This document shows, in pieces, positions 35,608 to 47,900 of a stretch of 64,000 nt of DNA; position 1 is the stretch's first letter, and every line of letters starts with the position of its first letter. The translations under genes were made by a program, and so were the position numbers. The stretch is from Branchiostoma floridae (taxonomy: Eukaryota; Chordata; Leptocardii; Amphioxiformes; Branchiostomatidae). The DNA is taken from positions 9,804,506 to 9,868,505 of the forward strand of contig NC_049991.1 of the NCBI RefSeq assembly GCF_000003815.2, read 5' to 3'. The notes beneath the pieces are model-generated. The model was not told where the DNA came from. It saw nothing but the letters and a program-made list of their open reading frames with translations, and made no database searches.

Positions 35608-38600
35608 TTATGACTGAGTAAGTTTCAGTGCAGACTGGAAGGCAGGCTGACCGTTACAGGCCACCATCCACCTTTTAACATTAGCAGGAACCCCTGCAGC
35701 CTGGCCTGTCTGGTGCAGGGCTGACCACATCACAATATCGGCCAAGGTTAACCCACTCCCAACCAACCAATCATGCTTCCCCAGCCGAGAGTTCAACGAC
35801 CTCAGGGACGCTGCCCTCTCCTTGTTGTTACCCAGCAGCACCTGGGTGCTGGCCATGTCGACCCAGGTGTCGATCTCGGTGGCAGTGACAGGATCTAGGG
35901 AGTCGTAGCTTGGCTGGAGGATCCGACCCAGATATCTCGCGACGTTGGACTCTCCGTGGATAGGAGTCTGGTATGCAGCACTCATCATCATTTGTGGAGA
36001 AGGTTTGACTGAAAAAAAGATGACGGCAATGTTTAGACTTCTGCCCTTTTCCCATTGACATGCTTGGGAGGGTCTTGAACACAAGACCACCATTTACATC
36101 CCTTCTGAAATATGGGTGCAGCCCCAACCATGATACCCTTCACCAAAAATCTGTTAGTCAAGCAACTGGATATGATTTCAGGTTTCCAACATATCCAGTT
36201 ACTTGAGTAACTGCTTTTTGGCATATCTTATTGCCTGGATGTCTAACCTACATCAACTGCATGATACCCTTCCTGCGATTTGAAGCATGATACCCTGTCC
36301 TTAGATTTTGAAGGGGGGCTCCCAACTACTAGTAATTGGAACCAAGCGCTCAGCTGTGATGCTGCTGCGATATTGTTGTGTTACTTGTTGTGTTAATATC
36401 ACCTCAACAATTTCACATATAGAAGTACAAACTAAGAAGCCCCCTTGCCAAAACATTCACAGATGAAGCAATAATGATACAGAGACCCTTCCCTTACCAT
36501 CCTTCCAAATCAGAGTGATGGCCAGTTGGAAGTCTGTTCTATTCCTCAAGTCGCTCCTTATGCCGTTGCCCAGGCACTTACACAGGCCCTCAGGTACGTT
36601 CTCCACAGATGAGTGGACATGTACGGAACCAAAGCACCTGAACTGTTGCTTCAGCAGCTCATACATGATGAACAGGGAGAGGGGTGGGGAGCTGGGGCTG
36701 GCATTGATGACAATGTCTCGTACTGGACCTTCAAGCTGGAATGTTCAAAAGGTGCTGTTAACTCTACAGCACTGATGACATGATCTTACTGTTTTCTCGA
36801 TAATTACATGTAGTTTCAAACACCACACATTTAGCACATTGCATTATGTTGTGTAAAAATGGAATATCTTGTTTCATTACGTTTTTAACTTGGTTTAATT
36901 ACCACATTAGCAGATGTACCTACATGCTGCAATCAAACATGGTATAGCTGTATCTGTGTGGTCAACTTACTTAACATTACGCACACAGTGCAAAATCCTA
37001 CAAAGTACAACAAATAGGGAGGTAAAGACATATCTGTAGTTCTCTTTATTCTATCTCCTTACTTGTGCTTGTCCGCATGTAGCCCCTGCGGCAGTTGCTG
37101 ACGCCTGCTGTTTTACAGATGCTGGCAGGTGCTGCATCATCGCAGCTACTTCTGTCTGCAGGGCGTCCAGGTCTCTCAGGATGTTCTCCTGCCTCTGTTC
37201 CAGGGCCTCAAGTGCTCCACTGCCACTAGAGCTCTGCAGTAGATACGAACATGAGGATGTTATTAAGTTATGTTGGCCCCTAGGCAGACATAGCCCAAAT
37301 TAGTAAACATAAATGTTCCTCTCGGGAACAGACTTGTTACAGGAAGGTATACACCTGTAAGTGACTAGCAACTCTTAAACAATACTGAAAAAGGTGTTAA
37401 TTGCAGTGTAAACTGTAATTAGATGCTCACCAATCCAACTCAACCAGTACAATGTACCAAAAATACTATTAAAATTTAAATACACTTTGCCACATAGCAA
37501 TTCCAGCAATCATTTAGAAGAATGACAGGCACACATCAAAACATATGCATTATTCTCTTTTCAATTGAGAGCTCCCAATCATGACATGACTTGTACAAAC
37601 ACAAATTGGTTCTTCCTGGCATATATACCCGTACATAGTTACATGCCTACATGCATGTGTTTTTCTTATTTTTTGACAAATGACTCTCAAAGAATTTAAT
37701 GCAAGCTGCATGTATCAACACAGGGAACAGATTTCTGTCTTGCATGCAAGATGATCCAAAATACTGCATGAGTCCATGAGCCCAGTGTTAAGCAATCTAA
37801 TACTAGTATCGGACAAAGACTGCAAGTACTACTCTGTACTACAAGAACTGACAGGCCACCTGTATATAGTAACAATTTAGCTTATTTATCAGCAAAACAT
37901 GCAGCATGACAAATAAGCTGGTAGTGCTAGGTATCTATTTCTTATAGTTATTGTTTCCAATACAGATACAATAGCAAAAGCCAAAGTGACTTGCAAGAAA
38001 AACTTTATCATGAATTGTACCATTAAGGGAACTGTCATAGTCTTTGTCCATGTCAATTCCGCAACGTACATAATTTTCTTATTTGTGGCACTACTGACTG
38101 CCTTGTGCTTTCTGTTGGGTTTGGGCTGTGGTACATACAGGGAATATCAAACAGAACATAGTCATTGTGACAGAATGCAGTGATCATCATGAACTTCATG
38201 GGTTTTCAGCAAGCATCAAATTCCAAAACAGGCATTAACAGCAGCTTAGAGCCAACAAGCATTCTGTCAAGCTACTAGCACACAATACTAGTACTAAACC
38301 ATTAGGCTTGCCCTACGGTATTGTGTGCGAGTGAGAAAATTGCTCATAATACAACAACAACAGTTGGCTACTGACAGGAGAAGAACATATCAGCAAAAAC
38401 AATACTGTAAATGCATTTAAGTTGCAGGGATTTAATTTCGCGGTAACGGGAAAAGGGCTGTTTGCGGTGGTTTACGTTCACAGTAGCACCATGCACTGTA
38501 GTCTCTTATACTGCCATGGAAAAATGTTTGCGGTGGTTTTAAGTTCACTGTGAATGGTTGTTGTTGTTGTTGTCCTCGTTTAACGTCTATCATTTCGCTA

Positions 38601-39971
38601 GACGTGGCCTCTTGGTACTGAGTAATACATGGTTCGTTTTTGAGTCAAGTGTCTCTCTTGGTATTTAACGGTGCACACACCAGTTCTTCCGCGACAGGGG
38701 TCCGAGCTAGTGCGCGAGAAAAAAGTGACGAAAGGCTTCCGAGGGTCCATGTTTGAGTTGACATTTCTCATTATTTCCTGCGAAATGACATTAAACGGTT
38801 ACATGGCTGAAAAGCGTAGGAAATGGTGTGTTTTCGGTGCAAATTGTGTTTTGGTCCGCGTCTTACTTCCGGGATATTCCTACGCCTGAATGTGATTAGG
38901 CTCGTGACCTAGATTAACCTCTGAAGCGCTGTGTTAAGCCTAGTTGTAATGCCGCGCGCCGTGGATGATTAAAAAAACTGTAGTACTAGAATTTTCTTTA
39001 TAATTAGCTGGATTACTCGTTAGGTTTTCCTCTTTCTGACAGTATCAGTCGTGTTTGCCGGAAAAATCATCTTCATGTTTTTCTTTCAATGCCAAAATGC
39101 CCGATTTTTTGCATTATTTTTTACATGAAAATAATGTTTTTTCCCTCTAATTTTTTAAAATCAAAGAAGTTTGAAGGATCGAAACTTAGTTTGTCTTGTA
39201 GCCAAAGGAATATGCTTTCACCAGATATACAGTTATTTTGCTTCAGGATAATTCCCTGGTAGAGCTGGTCGCTAGACTTTAGGGTATGCCGCCTCCAATT
39301 GAAACCCCAAATAAACTGGTGTGTGCCCCCTTAACTCTTAGTTCCTAGTGCTTGAGAGTTGCTGGAGGAGTTTCTAGGAGAGTACGTCAATGCGAAAACC
39401 GCAAACATAAAACCACAGTGAAAATTTCTGCATTTACAGTATGTCACCGTGGAAAACATAAATCATAATGATCATTCCTATGATTTAGCACATTGTGACG
39501 TCGTTGTTTCAAAATTCTTAAATCCCTATAGAAACAATTTTATACATCATCATTGCTCGCTTGACAGTTTGACTTTTTTCCTGGTCCATATGTGCTTGCT
39601 ATCAGTATTTAAGACATCCAGGTTTATAACTAAATATAAGCATTCAAAACCAAGAAGCTCTTCTGGAAACTTTGTAAAAGGTCATGTCAGCATTATCAGC
39701 GGCAGCTATGCTGTGGCACCATTACAACACTGATTCAAATCTTGCATCACATAATTTTAGCCCAAGAAACAGACTGCAATTTAGTGCAAAGTGTAACACG
39801 AGAAGCCGGTTATATAGCCAGGATACATACCCCTCTTTGGGCACTTTTTGGGCCGTCTGATTGTTCCTTATGCAGATTCTTCATCTTGTACATGCACTTT
39901 GGGAGCTCTATGTTATTCAGATCGTCTAATTTGTAATACGGCTCCGCTTTGTACATGAGAATTCCGCTCAT
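35608..39971 (-). CDS. AIMP2: Aminoacyl-tRNA synthetase complex-interacting protein 2
   Basis: Non-enzymatic scaffold (p38/JTV-1) of the cytoplasmic multi-tRNA-synthetase complex; in vertebrates it also has stress and apoptotic roles. Four minus-strand exons give 316 aa, close to the human 320: 39971-39831 (N-terminal synthetase-binding segment with MYKAEPYYKLDD and LPKCMYKMKNLH), 37233-37063 (coiled-coil/leucine-zipper region, ALEALEQRQENILRDLDALQ), 36735-36498 (VRDIVINASPSSPPLSLFI, HVHSSV, FQLAITLIWKDG) and 36008-35608 (GST-C-like domain with ARYLGRIL, IDTWVDMA, LTLADIVMWSALHQ and VPANVKRWM; stop at 35610-35608). Junction phases agree. It is divergent from BPTF with 724 bp between start codons. 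Confidence 0.94.
36290..36375 (-). mobile_element. tRNA-derived SINE fragment
   Basis: The minus strand contains GCAGCATCACAGCTGAGCGC followed by TTGGTTCCAATTACTAGTAG, matching the head and B-box of the SINE at 20090-20280. The flanking 36150-36210 contains a 22-bp inverted repeat around AACTGGATATG. Lies in the last AIMP2 intron. Confidence 0.6.
38403..39441. mobile_element. 1.04-kb transposable element with 13-bp terminal inverted repeats
   Basis: Perfect inverted ends TACTGTAAATGCA (38403-38415) and TGCATTTACAGTA (39429-39441). Subterminal TTTGCGGTGG/AAGTTCACTGTGAA at the left is mirrored by AAAACCGCAAACATAAAACCACAGTGAA at the right. The central 0.8 kb (about 38556-39375, starting with a GTT microsatellite) has a different character and may be a nested insertion. 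No transposase frame. It sits in AIMP2 intron 1. Confidence 0.75.
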
Positions 39972-40695
39972 ACTTCTGTTCCTCCGCTGCCCTACTTGGT
40001 CTGTGACAGAAACGTGGCTGAAAGGTCAAAGGTTAAAACTCTCTTCAACTCACGGAAAATCTCGCGTGAGTGTATGATATTAGGATAAGCGTGTAAGCGT
40101 CATGAAGCAGTAGTAACGTGTGCTGTGATTGGTCCATTTGTACCCGCCGAAGATTTACGAAGAGGAAGATTTTGGGGGATGTATTATATTTTATGATCAT
40201 ATCACACATGAAATGATATAATATCTATCAATTTATTGCATATAAATTGCTGGATTGGTTCATATTTGCGTACTAGTCTGAGGGACGCAGTTGAAAGCGA
40301 GGGCCGGTGGCGATGTCGGGCACGCCATTTGGACCAATCATATTTAGCGTTACTATTCCCAAATTGCAATATGTTATTTTTCATAATTGTCTAATTTTTG
40401 CCAAAGTCTGAAAGTTTCGGTGATTTTGAAATGATGAATAGTTAGAGTATAGATGTGACGTTCACGGCCATTATCACATGGTTCCAAAAACCGCAACATT
40501 TGCTGGATTCTGGCGCTTTTAGGTCACGTGATCAAATCATTTCAGAAATGGCGGCTTGCTACAGTTCCAATATGGAGGACGGAAAAACAGAGCGTGAAAA
40601 CGGCAGATAGACGACAGCAGGACAGTAAACAATCGGACACAGGGACCCTCTGCACAACCGAGGTTTAGCTGGTACGGTTCAAATCTGGGGCCAAA
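39972..40695. promoter_or_regulatory. Bidirectional AIMP2/BPTF promoter
   Basis: Head-to-head start codons at 39971 (minus) and 40696 (plus). Toward BPTF the sequence becomes GC- and CpG-rich. Visible motifs: a DR1-like AGGTCAAAGGTTA at 40023-40035, a palindromic E-box TCACGTGA at 40524-40531, and AAATGGCGGC at 40546-40555, a YY1-type element that often lies at TATA-less starts. No TATA box at a sensible position. Motif roles are inferred. Confidence 0.6.
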
Positions 40696-41918
40696 ATGAA
40701 GCGTGGCAGGGGGCGGCCACCCAAAAGTCCCTTTGTCTCAATCGATAGCCGAGTGAAACGGTTCAGAAGTGGCCGTGGCGGCGGCGGCGGAGATGCGGGC
40801 AGCAGTGGCGGGACCCCGGCAAGTTCCCGGTCCAGCACGCCCGTGCACTCGGGATCCTCCAGGACCCCGTCTCGGGAGATGCGGAGCCGGGCCCGGGAGG
40901 CGGCACAGCGAAGCAAGCAGCTAATCCACGAGGTGATGAAAGTGGTGGGTGGTGACGATGAGGAGGAGGATGTGGACGATGTGAGCGACGACCTGTCAGA
41001 GGAGGAGTCGGACGAGTCCGACTATGCTGAGTCCGAGTCAGCTCTGAGTGTCTACTCCGAGAGTAGCTTCAGCACGGTCAGCAGCTCCAAACGGAGGTAC
41101 ATCCGTCACCCCCGCCCAAAATCCCCCGTGGTGTTCGATGATGAGCGCGAGGTACCGCCCCTGACCCTGCCCAAGTCAGGCGAGGACCTCCTCCTACCCA
41201 CAGAACACCTGATGGACGCCATCGCCGTGTATGAGGTCATCAGGCACTTCAGGATCATCCTCCGAGTGTCTCCATTCAGGTTTGAAGATTTCTGTGCTGC
41301 ACTTCTCAGCCAAGAGCAGTGCAGCCTCATCGCAGAAATCCACATAGCATTGCTCAAGGCTCTGGTTCGCGAGGACGAACAGAACAGCACGACTTTCGGT
41401 CCTCACGATCTAAAAGACAGCATCAATATAAAAATGTATTATCTTGATGCTATGACCTGGCCAGAGCTGGTACGTTGTTATGTGGAGAGCGACAAAGAAT
41501 TTCGTGACGTCTTGCCCTCATGCAGTGGCCCAGACTGGCCGTATGTACCACTAGATGACAAGTTGAAGGTGCTCCGCCTCCTGACTGACCAAGTGCTTGT
41601 TTCCAATGCTATACGTGACTATATTTACACAGAGGGCACCGTGCAGTATGACGACCATTGTCGGGTATGTCACAAACTTGGTGACCTCCTGTGTTGCGAG
41701 ACGTGCTCAGCTGTGTACCATCTGGAATGTGTGCGGCCACCGCTAGAAGAGGTGCCAGAAGATGATTGGCTGTGTGAAGTTTGCGTCGCCCATCAGGTGG
41801 GTGGTGTCACCGACTGCGTCCTGGAAGCAGAGAAAACGGGCCAGATGAGCCGCCAGGAGCCGCTAGGGTACGACCGCCATGGACGGAAGTACTGGTTCCT
41901 ATGCAGACGTGTCGTGGT
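40696..41918 (+). CDS. BPTF: BPTF exon 1: AT-hook, DDT domain, PHD1
   Basis: Start ATG at 40696 in CpG-rich sequence. Residues 2-12 are an AT-hook ([11 protein letters not shown]). A Gly/Ser-rich stretch and a strongly acidic block (about 85-115) follow. The DDT domain spans about 170-230 ([16 protein letters not shown], then [11 protein letters not shown]). PHD1 is at 322-366 with Cys4-His-Cys3 ligands (CRVC, CCETC, YHLEC, WLCEVC). The exon ends inside a Val codon, and exon 2 continues the BPTF-typical WYYST block. A 3.5-kb intron follows. Confidence 0.95.
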
Positions 41919-44900
41919 GTAAGTACAGTTTCATCAGTTTGAAAACCATCTACAGCAGCAGTTTGTAATGATATTACTTTCCAATTCCAGGCATTGAAAA
42001 AAGGTGCATCATAGTATTTGCAAACACTACTATTGTATTGATGATATTAGAATAGCTGTTTGTTCGTTTCTCCAATTGGCAAGTCGTGCAACAACATTCC
42101 ATTTCACCTTTATTAAAAAGGTTGTCCAGTTTTCAGATATCTGACATGATAGATGAGTTTCCTTGACCACCCCTGTTTGATATTTGAGTGGTATAGTCCA
42201 GTTGTGTTTGCCAGATGTCTCATGGCCATGACTTTTCCTCAGCAGCTACATGTGTGACTTTACAAGGCAAAGGTAACTCTAAACCAAGAACGAACAAGCT
42301 TATAACTTAAGTAAAGTCTGAAAATCAAGCGCAATAACATGTAGCTGCATGAGCATAGTGTGGGCAGGTACGGTGGTCAGATGCTATCTTCTTAAGGTCA
42401 CAGGTTACCCAATGTAAAGTGAATTTCTTATATTTGTTATTATGGAGGTTTAGTTTGATGATAGGGAAAAGTTCCAGGGTCTCCAGAGACTAAAGAATAC
42501 CAAAAATGTTCACAAATTAATCAACATTAAACCCAATTAGGGAAGAGCAACACATAATCAGGTCGTTAGAAATCAGATACATATAATTATTTCATTCAGA
42601 AATACACCTTATGTATTCAGATATAACTGTGAACCAGTACTAGTGTGAAGAGGGTCAACCTGTCAGAAGTAGGATAGTGTAGTTTTGATTTTACCTCATT
42701 AACATAATTTATGTTGCCTGTCTGATCCACAGGTTGTCCAACCTCAGGCATTTATCTTCGGAAAATAAAAGCTAAGAAATGCATCTATGAGCCACAAGAC
42801 TGTTACTAGTACATTATGAATATGTACACGAATTAATCGATCAATTACCTTCGAGTCAAATCTAGAGATATGTTACAACAGCCTAAATCATTAATATTCT
42901 AGAGAATCTAACAAAGTGTGTTGTGACATTATTGGTATAGAAACTCTACCGATGAGGTTAAGGAAAACTCAAATAAGGCTATAAGTTACTCAAAAATTAA
43001 AACAAGAGAAAGGGAGATACAAGAAGATACCCATGAATGCCCCTCTGCTATATCTTAATGGAATAGCCCTTACAGTAACGCTCATCAGAAGGTAATGAGT
43101 AATAATGGCATTATGGCACTCCTGCTGGTAATGTTGACTTTTGTATGACAGGAGGGTGGTAATGGAAATTAATATCTTAAACATGAGTAACATAGAAATT
43201 ATGCTAGTGCAATGTGCTTATGTCAGATGCTAATTCGGAATATAAAGTTGTTTTCGAGATGTCTAGTGCCAAAATAGGTCTGGAGTTTGTAATCGCTTGC
43301 CATGGTGGAACAATATTGAAGATACATGTATCAGAATGCAGGTTTTAATTATATCAAGATTTAATATACATGTACATAAACTTGATAAACTCATAAAGGT
43401 ACAATTGCAAGAAAGGCAAAAATTTACCTGCAGTGCTTATTCTTATTTGTACTTGCTATTTCATAATGGAATTTGGCAAGGACCGACCAGAACCACAAAA
43501 ACCAGCAAGGCAGATATATTGGCATGGCTCAACATTCTGTCTGTGTTACTTAGTAGCAGGGGCTCGAAATACTGGGTGCGTGTGCACCCAGGTGCTCCCA
43601 AAATTGGAGCTGTGCACCCAATTATTTTCTGTGGGTGCACAGGGTGCACCCAAATATTTTCTTACGTTTATGTTATGTATGTAAAGATATCAAAGTATAC
43701 TAAGTATACATCATTTTCTTGACGTCTAAGTGATAGAAAGATTAAAAATGTCTGTCATGGTACTTGTTTAAGAATTTGATAGCTTAACTCAGTTTTATAA
43801 CTTAAATTTGAGTTGTGCACGCCAAAATTTTTCGGTGCACCCAATTTTTTAACTGGGTGCACCAGTGCACCTATTCCCCAAAATGAATTTCGAGCCCTGC
43901 TTAGTGTTTGTGTTACAATGTATGCTGGAGTGGACTACCACATCGGGTTGGGAATACATGACATTGTAATGCTGCACTGCCTTTGCCCATAATGAAACAA
44001 ATCATTTGGAATGATTCATTTTGGTATGACTGAGCAAAGGCATTGCAGAACAAAATGTATTTCTATTGGAGTAAAGCCAAGTCGTTCTGTTTTTCTACAG
44101 TGTACATGAATATAGTGCCCAGAATGTTTCTGCATAATATCTAGATGCAAATAAATATAATGTAGGTCATGCACATTGTACATAAACAATGTTCAGTCAT
44201 GACTCTAGGAGGCTTTCTGTAACATCGTTTTATATGGATCAGTGGTGTGATATGAAAACTGATTTGTGTTGAATTAGATTTTAGTGCACACTACAGTGTA
44301 TATACAAAATGTACATGACATGACTGATTTAACTTTTTTAAATTTACACTTTGGAAGAAATATAGATACAATGGTCAATATTGATAGTATCGTTGAGCTA
44401 AATACTTAAGGAAGGGGAAAATTTCCAATTTTTTATCATTCTTTTTGTCTGTATAGATGTATCTAAAATACAGCTAAATTGTACAAAGTGTGTGTGCACA
44501 ATTGACAATGCACATGTACATGTACATCATAGTTTTTTCATACATAGTGTGTCATTTTAGAAACACGATGAAATAATATGACTGCCAGAGATTGCCAATC
44601 CTCCCATCCATAATGCGTGTTATCGGTTAGATATTGGCATTCATGCCATACACAATGACAAGTCATGTTGAGATTCTGAATTATATGTATTGCAGGTACA
44701 TGTACTAGTACGTAAAGTAAAGAAGGCAATCTGTGAAAGTCTGAGATTGAGTGAGTTTTGGTTCACAATCACGTGATTAGGAACACAGGTAATTGTAGGG
44801 GTGTGGTCGAAGGGAAGTCTTCATATGCTTCATTGACCATACATGAAATGTGGTATGGTTACTAGTAGCCTCATGCATGACAACAGCATATAGAAAATTG

Positions 44901-47900
44901 TCATTAGTAATATGGCATGAAATGCCATAAATCCTTTTTTCCTATTGAGACAAAACAAGCCTTATGAAGTCTGAACTTTGTAGTGATCACATGTCCACAT
45001 AGACCAGATATTGTCAGTGCACTGAGTGGTCTTATCTTGGGCATGGTTGACTGTCATTGCTAACGCATTAAAATGATTATGTTAGCCTGGGTGCCATCCG
45101 ATTTCTTCTGGGGCTCCTATACAGTATACTTGCTGCCAGGCGTATAGCTAGGATTTTATTATAGGGGGTCCAAATTTCTTGGTGAGTCACAGTAAGTGAT
45201 ATAGGCTATTGTAGGGGTGTCCGGGGGCATCCACCTTCCATGGAGTTTTCAAGAATTTTAAGTTAAAATTACTGTCAGAGAGGTCACAGTGGAATAATGT
45301 GGCCACAAATGACCTTGTGGTATCCCTGGTCAATCAGAATGTCATGCTTGTCAGAGGATCAGCCCTAAAAACTCTAGTAAATTTTAGACAATGTAGAAGA
45401 ACTGTTGACTGAATCTACGTTTGAATCCCCAGGGAGAGCGACACAGAGACCTGGTACTACAGCACCAAGCTGCAGCTACAGGAGCTCCTGGGGACCCTGG
45501 ACAGTCAGAACTACGAGAGGGACCTGTGTATGGCCGTGGAGGAGACCAAGGACGAGCTGGTCAAGCACATGAACGTGACGGAAAGACTGACCAATGAGGC
45601 GCGAGGAAACCAGCGCTCCATCATCCAATCATCCAATGGTATGTGTCAGAGGCGGCAAATCAAGCTTTAGCATTTTTTCATGCCCCTACATCTAATGTAG
45701 GGGCACAGAAAATTTGGGTACACAACAGAAAACTAAGTAGAATGTTACTTAGTAATTTTATTTAGATTTTTGTACTTACATTTCTGTTACCTTATGTATT
45801 TCTTTTTATGCCTGCTTTTTCTGTATTGTACTGTGTATTTTTGAAAAGCAATAAAAAAAAAAAGAATCTTTTTAAAAGTAGAATGTCGGAATAACCTACA
45901 CAAGTATCCGCTTATATGCTTCCATAGTAAAAACAATCTCCATTTTTTGATGCAGGAAAGTGAATATGCACGTCATCCTATATACATTTATACACTTTTT
46001 ACAGTTAAGATTCTTGGTAAGGCTGAACAAATGCCTTAGGGTCTTTTTGACTAAGAAGTCTTATTGCTTCAACAGAGGAAATTGATAAGCGCCTTGAAGA
46101 GAAGCGGAAACTGGAGGAGGAGAAGAGAAAGAAAGAGGAGGAAGAGGCCATGAAAAGACAGGAAGAAATGAGAAAGAGGGAGGAAGAACTGAGAGCTCAT
46201 CAGATCGGTAAGAGTGCTACATTAAGTTTTTTCTATGTCTAATTTAGTAAAGATGCAATATCATTATAATAATAGATGATTATTAGATCTGAAAAATAGT
46301 TTAGGAAAAAAAAGTACCTTGGATTTTTACAATGCTTGTAGCCTTTGTGAACATCCTTTTATGAAAACACATGAATATCCAATGTGTTATGTTAATTGAT
46401 GCACTGTGACCACCACTGATACAATTCAAACTTTATATGATAGCCTCCAGTTTGGAGCAGCTGGCCCAGATGACTGCACCTGTGAGTGGAGAGATGGGAC
46501 CTCTCGCACCTGTAGCAGCTGTAACACAGCCTGGGGATGCTGTACCGCAGCCTGCACCTGCGCCAAGTGAAGTTACCGCTGTCTCACAGGTAAAGGATGG
46601 GTGCTGGACAGCAGATATTCTGTATGAATAAAAATAACTTGTTTATAAAAGAACAGATTCTACTTTCAGAATATTTTGTGTCATGTTTATTAGTTACAAT
46701 GCTATGTGTTTTGCTTTGGGAAATCTTTGCATACACTTGAGTAATAGCATTTTAAAAGTCCTGGTCCAGTCTTGAAGATTTACAAACAGGAGGTACGTGG
46801 ACCTTTAAAAAACTGCCAATAGAAAAATTCTTATTACGTTACAAACAAAAGCTATAGAAATCTTTTATTTCTTTCTTTTGAAATAGCAGACTACCACAGA
46901 AGAGACTACTACTACCACATCCACATCATCAGAGACAACTAAAATGGAAGTTGCAGAATCTGCCCCAGACGGCAGCACTGTGACCTCCAGTGTCGTACAG
47001 GTCACGCAGTCAGTCACCACCACCGTTACTACGGTTACCAAAGTGGAGGAGACCAAAGTCGAGCAAAATCAGGATGGCGACTCTGTGTTGTCTTCAGCAG
47101 AAAATGTCTCAGAGAAGAAGGAATCTTCAGCTGACAAGAATGAAGAGGAAAAGAAGGAAGTGTCAAGTGGCCCTACTGTAGTTAGCGTACAGTCTATTCG
47201 CAGCGATGTGAAGGAAAGGCAGTTGGATGTCACTGAAAACAGCTCCGATGACAAGGGTGCCTCCAGTACAGTCCCTTCAACTAACTCTATAGTTGTAACC
47301 TCTGTCCCAGTATCAACAGTGTCAACAACAGTGTCGGACCCCAGCCAACAGGTCCAACCTAAGGCAACCGTTATCGTCATGAACAAGGACGGGACCAAAG
47401 TGACGTATGCCATCCTCCCTAAAGGTACTACAGCTAGCACTACATCTGCTTCATCAGCCAGCAGCACCTCTGCAGGTACACTTACAACCACCACCACTGG
47501 CTCATCTTCTACCGATGGCAACCTGACTTCCTCCTCATCTCAGCCTACTTCCACCACAGTTACCACAAGTTCTGATGCAGACACAGCGTCCAGTTCTACC
47601 GGCTCCAGCCCACCCAAAACCCGCATGGTCACTCGCTTGCAGAACCCAGAAAGCAAGCTGAGTCAGCGGTTGGCTGCTGCTCCCGTGGCAAGCACGGCTA
47701 ACCTAACAGGCAAGGGCGGAGGAAAGGACTCCATCTTGGTCATCAATGCACAGGGAGAAATCAAACAGATTGATGGGAAGGGCTCCAGCATGGTCAGCAA
47801 CTTGTCCAAACCCAACCTGTTCCGGTTGGGTCAGGAGGGAAAGTTCCGTATGTACGTGAACCAGTACACGTCCAACCAGCTGGCTCTGAACAAGCACCAA

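Noticed and set aside
39255-39350. Possible tRNA-like sequence (TGGTAGAGCTGG)
   Set aside because: An A-box-like match only; no good B-box and no cloverleaf could be drawn.
43297-43722. 141-codon frame in BPTF intron 1
   Set aside because: Runs through the GTGCAC-rich MITE and has no similarity or splice continuity with BPTF.
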